From the NCBI GenBank assembly GCA_030065825.1, contig JASJCY010000063.1, positions 1 to 46,508 of the forward strand: 46,508 bases of DNA, read 5' to 3'. This DNA comes from Nostocaceae cyanobacterium (GTDB taxonomy: Bacteria; Cyanobacteriota; Cyanobacteriia; Cyanobacteriales; Nostocaceae). Below the pieces are notes generated by a model, which worked only from the letters and a program-made list of their open reading frames with translations, ran no database searches and was not told the DNA's origin. Below are positions 44,259-46,508 of the stretch, piece after piece; within the stretch, counting starts at the first letter, position 1, and each line of letters begins with the position of its first letter. The position numbers were made by a program, and so were the translations under genes.

Positions 44259-45476
44259 TTATTTTTCTTCTTCTTTTCTATTAAGTGCCTTCTGCATTTC
44301 TAATATTTCTTTCAAACCTTCATCAAAAACCCCATCTCGCCAATCGCTCAAAACTCCATCTTCATCAATTGTAATCTCCATTAATTCTTGTCCTTTAAAT
44401 TCGGCGTCTTCTAACCAATAGATTACTATATCATCTTGTGTAAAACCAAAATTATTTTCAACAATTAGTTTACGAAGGCGTAAAAGCATATTTTCAGAAT
44501 GAGTTTCTATGATAAAAGTTTGATTATTTTCCTTTGCTGATTTTGCAAATAATTCTGCTAAATCACCATGTGCAGCAGGATGTAAATGGAGTTCGGGCTG
44601 TTCTAAAATAATCATGGAATCTGGTCTATCTTTTACATTAGCTCGTACAACTAAAGGTAAGGCTTGATTCATACCTTGTCCAACATCTACAATATTTACA
44701 TCTGTATCATTTTTTGAAAGTAAAATTTGAATAAGGGGTTTTTTATCTCTATCATCGACCTTTAATTCCCAGCCATCAAAATGTTCTTTATACCATTTAC
44801 CTACATTTTTATGTAACTCATCGTTTTTGTTTAACTTACTTATTGCAAGCATTGTATAAGCATTCTCACCTGCAACTCCCGTGTCTCTAAATTGTATCTG
44901 TCCTGTCAAATAAAAATATCTTTCGGGCAAAATCCTAAATGGTCCGATATAGTCAACATCAATTGGCTCTATTTTAAAATTGTCAGATAAATTATTTATG
45001 GTATTTATTTCGTTGAACTTAATAGGGATAAATCCTTTAAATTTACATTCGTATGTTTTTTTGCTAACACTATCAAACTATCCATCATCATTAAGTTCAA
45101 GCTCGAATTGTTGGGTATCATCTTTATATTTCCATTGAAAAATCTCTAATCCATAGCTGTTCTTATTTGGTAGCAAACCAATCTCTATTTGCACATCATC
45201 TTCAAATACAATATTAAAAATTAAAGGGATTCCCCCTGAATTATTTTCAAAGAATAAATTATTAAATTCACCTCCTAGTTCTACCCCATTATTTTTTAAT
45301 AACAATGGCACATCGATATTACCCATAAGAGAATTTTCCAACAAAGTAAATAATTTGGCAATAGAACTTTTACCTGAGCTATTTTTACCAATCAAAAGAG
45401 TAATTGGTTTTAATCGCATTGTCTGCTTTTCGTAAAAAGCTTTATAGTTTTCAAATGAAACAAATTTTACTTTCAT
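44259..45476 (-). pseudogene. DUF3696-type AAA ATPase interrupted by one in-frame TAG
   Basis: A 405-codon frame. The first part has Walker A LLIGKNSSGKSSIAKLF after MKVKFVSFENYKAFYEKQ, typical of AAA15/OLD-like ATPases. After 132 codons a single TAG occurs at 45080-45078. The same frame then stays open to the end, continuing FDSVSKKTYECKFKGFIPIK, IGPFRILPERYFYL, GQGMNQALPLV, Walker B SMIILEQPELHLHPAAHGDL, FIIETHSENMLLRLR and a DUF3696-like end (LSDWRDGVFDEGL). There is no frameshift, so this is one nonsense codon, a sequencing error or readthrough. It is the first gene of the ATPase, TOPRIM and DUF262 cassette. Confidence 0.85.
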
Positions 45477-45924
45477 GTTTTTAATCTTTTAACCTATTAC
45501 TGTTGACTTCTCTATCATCTGTATCATATTTTTAGCAAATTGATCTAAACAAGGTTCAAAGTTAAATCATTTTTTTTCCTCATATCTTGTATTACTCCCT
45601 TCGGTGGTGTAAGATTGCCTATCTTCTTTTTTTTCTTCCTACCCTACCCTGCACCGAAGCCACTACTCTACCCTAAGGGGAAGGCTGAGCGCTTTGCGCT
45701 TAGCTATGCCGTAGGCTTTACGTGTCTAACGCGGTTCATTAAATCGGTATTCGTAAGACCGGGAAGGGAGTAATACTTTGACGCAAAATGTGGATTCTCA
45801 ACCCCCAGTCTCTATTTCCAAGTCCGAAAGACAAATAAACTTCCTTGTCACTGAAAGTAAATTTCGGGTACAAATCCACGTACAATTGAAATTAATTATG
45901 CTTTGACCAGTGGAGAGTAAAGCC
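45477..45924. other. Spacer with dispersed repeat remnants upstream of ccmK3
   Basis: It contains CTCATATCTTGTATTACTCC near 45580 and a mosaic of CTTTGCGCTTAGCTATGCCG and AGGCTTTACGTGTCTAACGC (45685-45735), the dispersed type common in this group of cyanobacteria. No gene is visible. The promoter of ccmK3 should be within 45800-45910. Confidence 0.5.
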
Positions 45925-46239
45925 ATGCCAATGGCTGTGGGAGTAATTGAAACACAAGGTTTTCCGGCTGTACTAGTAGCAGCAGATGCAATGGTAAAAG
46001 CTGCCGCAGTTACGATTGTATACTACGGTCTAGCGGAAAGCGCTCGTTTGTTAGTCGCAGTCCGGGGACAGGTTGCAGAAGTCAACAGAGCTATGGAAGC
46101 AGGTATTGAAGCGGGTAATAATCAATCCAACGGTGGGTATGTAATTACTTACTATATAGTTCCCAATCCCCCGGAAAATGTGGAAAGTATTCTACCAATT
46201 CACTTTACTGAAAAATCGGAACCTTTCCGCATCTTCTAA
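45925..46239 (+). CDS. ccmK3: Carboxysome shell protein CcmK3-type
   Basis: A 104-residue BMC-domain shell protein. It begins MPMAVGVIETQGFPAVLVAA and has ADAMVKAAAVTIVYYGLAES, VAVRGQVAEVNRAMEAG and the tail YYIVPNPPENVESILPIHF. The VYYGLAE and VPNPPENV stretches match CcmK3 rather than K1, K2 or K4. GGAGAG sits 8 bp before this ATG, and the upstream in-frame GTG at 45910 is not used. CcmK3 is thought to assemble with CcmK4 into mixed hexamers. It follows the defence-like cassette and is followed by a palindrome. Confidence 0.92.
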   Translation: MPMAVGVIETQGFPAVLVAADAMVKAAAVTIVYYGLAESARLLVAVRGQVAEVNRAMEAGIEAGNNQSNGGYVITYYIVPNPPENVESILPIHFTEKSEPFRIF

Positions 46240-46295
46240 ACTCCGTTAGATGCAAAATCAAGCAATTTAATATTTGTGATATTCATATCATTGGG

Positions 46296-46320
46296 TAGGG
46301 ACGCGGAAACCGCGTCCCTA
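46296..46320. repeat. Perfect GGGACGCGG hairpin, possible ccmK3 terminator
   Basis: TAGGGACGCGG, AAA loop, CCGCGTCCCTA: an 11-bp perfect stem 57 bp after the ccmK3 stop. The following sequence is not T-rich, so it may be a dispersed palindrome rather than a terminator. Confidence 0.7.
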
Positions 46321-46431
46321 CTAAAATTTGGGATAATTTATTTTTTTGTGTTCCGTTGCCCTCAACAGTTATAGCTTTTCTCAGTCTGGTGAAGTACAGA
46401 TGAAATTACTAAAATTATTGTGGGGTAGAGA

Positions 46432-46495
46432 GCAGCGCGTTGCGGAGCCAGTCACGTGCGCGGGTTAAGAGCGTTGAGTGAACTGGCGTTGGGGT
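46432..46495. repeat. GCAGCGCGTTGCGGAGCC dispersed repeat, copy 2
   Basis: It matches 25426-25492 almost exactly except for a few bases in the middle (GGGTTAAGAGCG against GGGTTCCCCGCG). The window ends just beyond it. Confidence 0.85.
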
Positions 46496-46508
46496 ACTCT
46501 TACGTAGA

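Noticed and set aside
44259..44930. A separate 223-residue ATPase fragment gene starting at TTG
   Set aside because: It is the in-frame continuation of the Walker A part beyond one TAG, so it is annotated as one interrupted gene.

Overview
The window comes from a filamentous, probably heterocyst-forming cyanobacterium (Nostocales-like). The evidence is a form IB Rubisco cluster (rbcL, rbcX, rbcS), a Rubisco activase with a RbcS-like tail, two CcmK carboxysome shell proteins, TxlA, CBS-CP12, HetP-like and HetZ-related proteins, scattered HIP1 sites (GCGATCGC), and many heptanucleotide tandem repeats and dispersed palindromes. I saw no tRNA, rRNA, CRISPR array or intact insertion sequence.

Layout. 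1-8.9 kb is carbon fixation: the 3' part of rbcL, rbcX and rbcS with a terminator hairpin, an SGNH hydrolase, rca, a DUF1830 protein, a Tat-type sulfatase (minus strand) and ccmK4. 9.5-24.4 kb holds regulators and housekeeping genes: a 51-residue peptide, a HetZ-related protein, a MshEN-domain protein, a Crp/Fnr regulator, CHAD, DUF3616, UbiA plus a HAD phosphatase, a NIL-ferredoxin, TxlA, a pentapeptide protein, a HetP-like protein, a cytochrome b with a molybdopterin oxidoreductase, a universal stress protein and CBS-CP12.

24.8-36.6 kb is a peptide natural-product locus and the most interesting part. Three small double-glycine precursors, an APH-like kinase and a HopA1-like protein lie on the plus strand. 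Converging on them from the minus strand are an HTH protein, a C39-peptidase ABC exporter with an N-terminal cyclic-nucleotide-binding-like region, a HlyD adaptor and a parvulin-type isomerase. Kinase plus HopA1 is the Ser/Thr dehydration pair of class V lanthipeptides and thioamitides. None of the three precursors contains a cysteine, so thioether or thioamitide-type macrocycles cannot form within them. The expected product is a dehydrated, phosphorylated or otherwise cross-linked peptide. A roughly 49-bp-period array of about 19 units separates the exporter gene from the HlyD gene.

37.7-45.5 kb is defence-like accessory DNA: an M15-peptidase-like protein, a phosphorothioation-associated methyltransferase-family protein whose N- and C-terminal domains are duplicates of each other, and a tightly packed AT-rich cassette of DUF3696-type ATPase, TOPRIM-like protein and DUF262 protein. 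The ATPase gene carries one in-frame TAG. The window ends with ccmK3, 37 kb from ccmK4, its usual neighbour, and with dispersed repeats.

All calls come from reading the sequence and recalling families. No database search was run.
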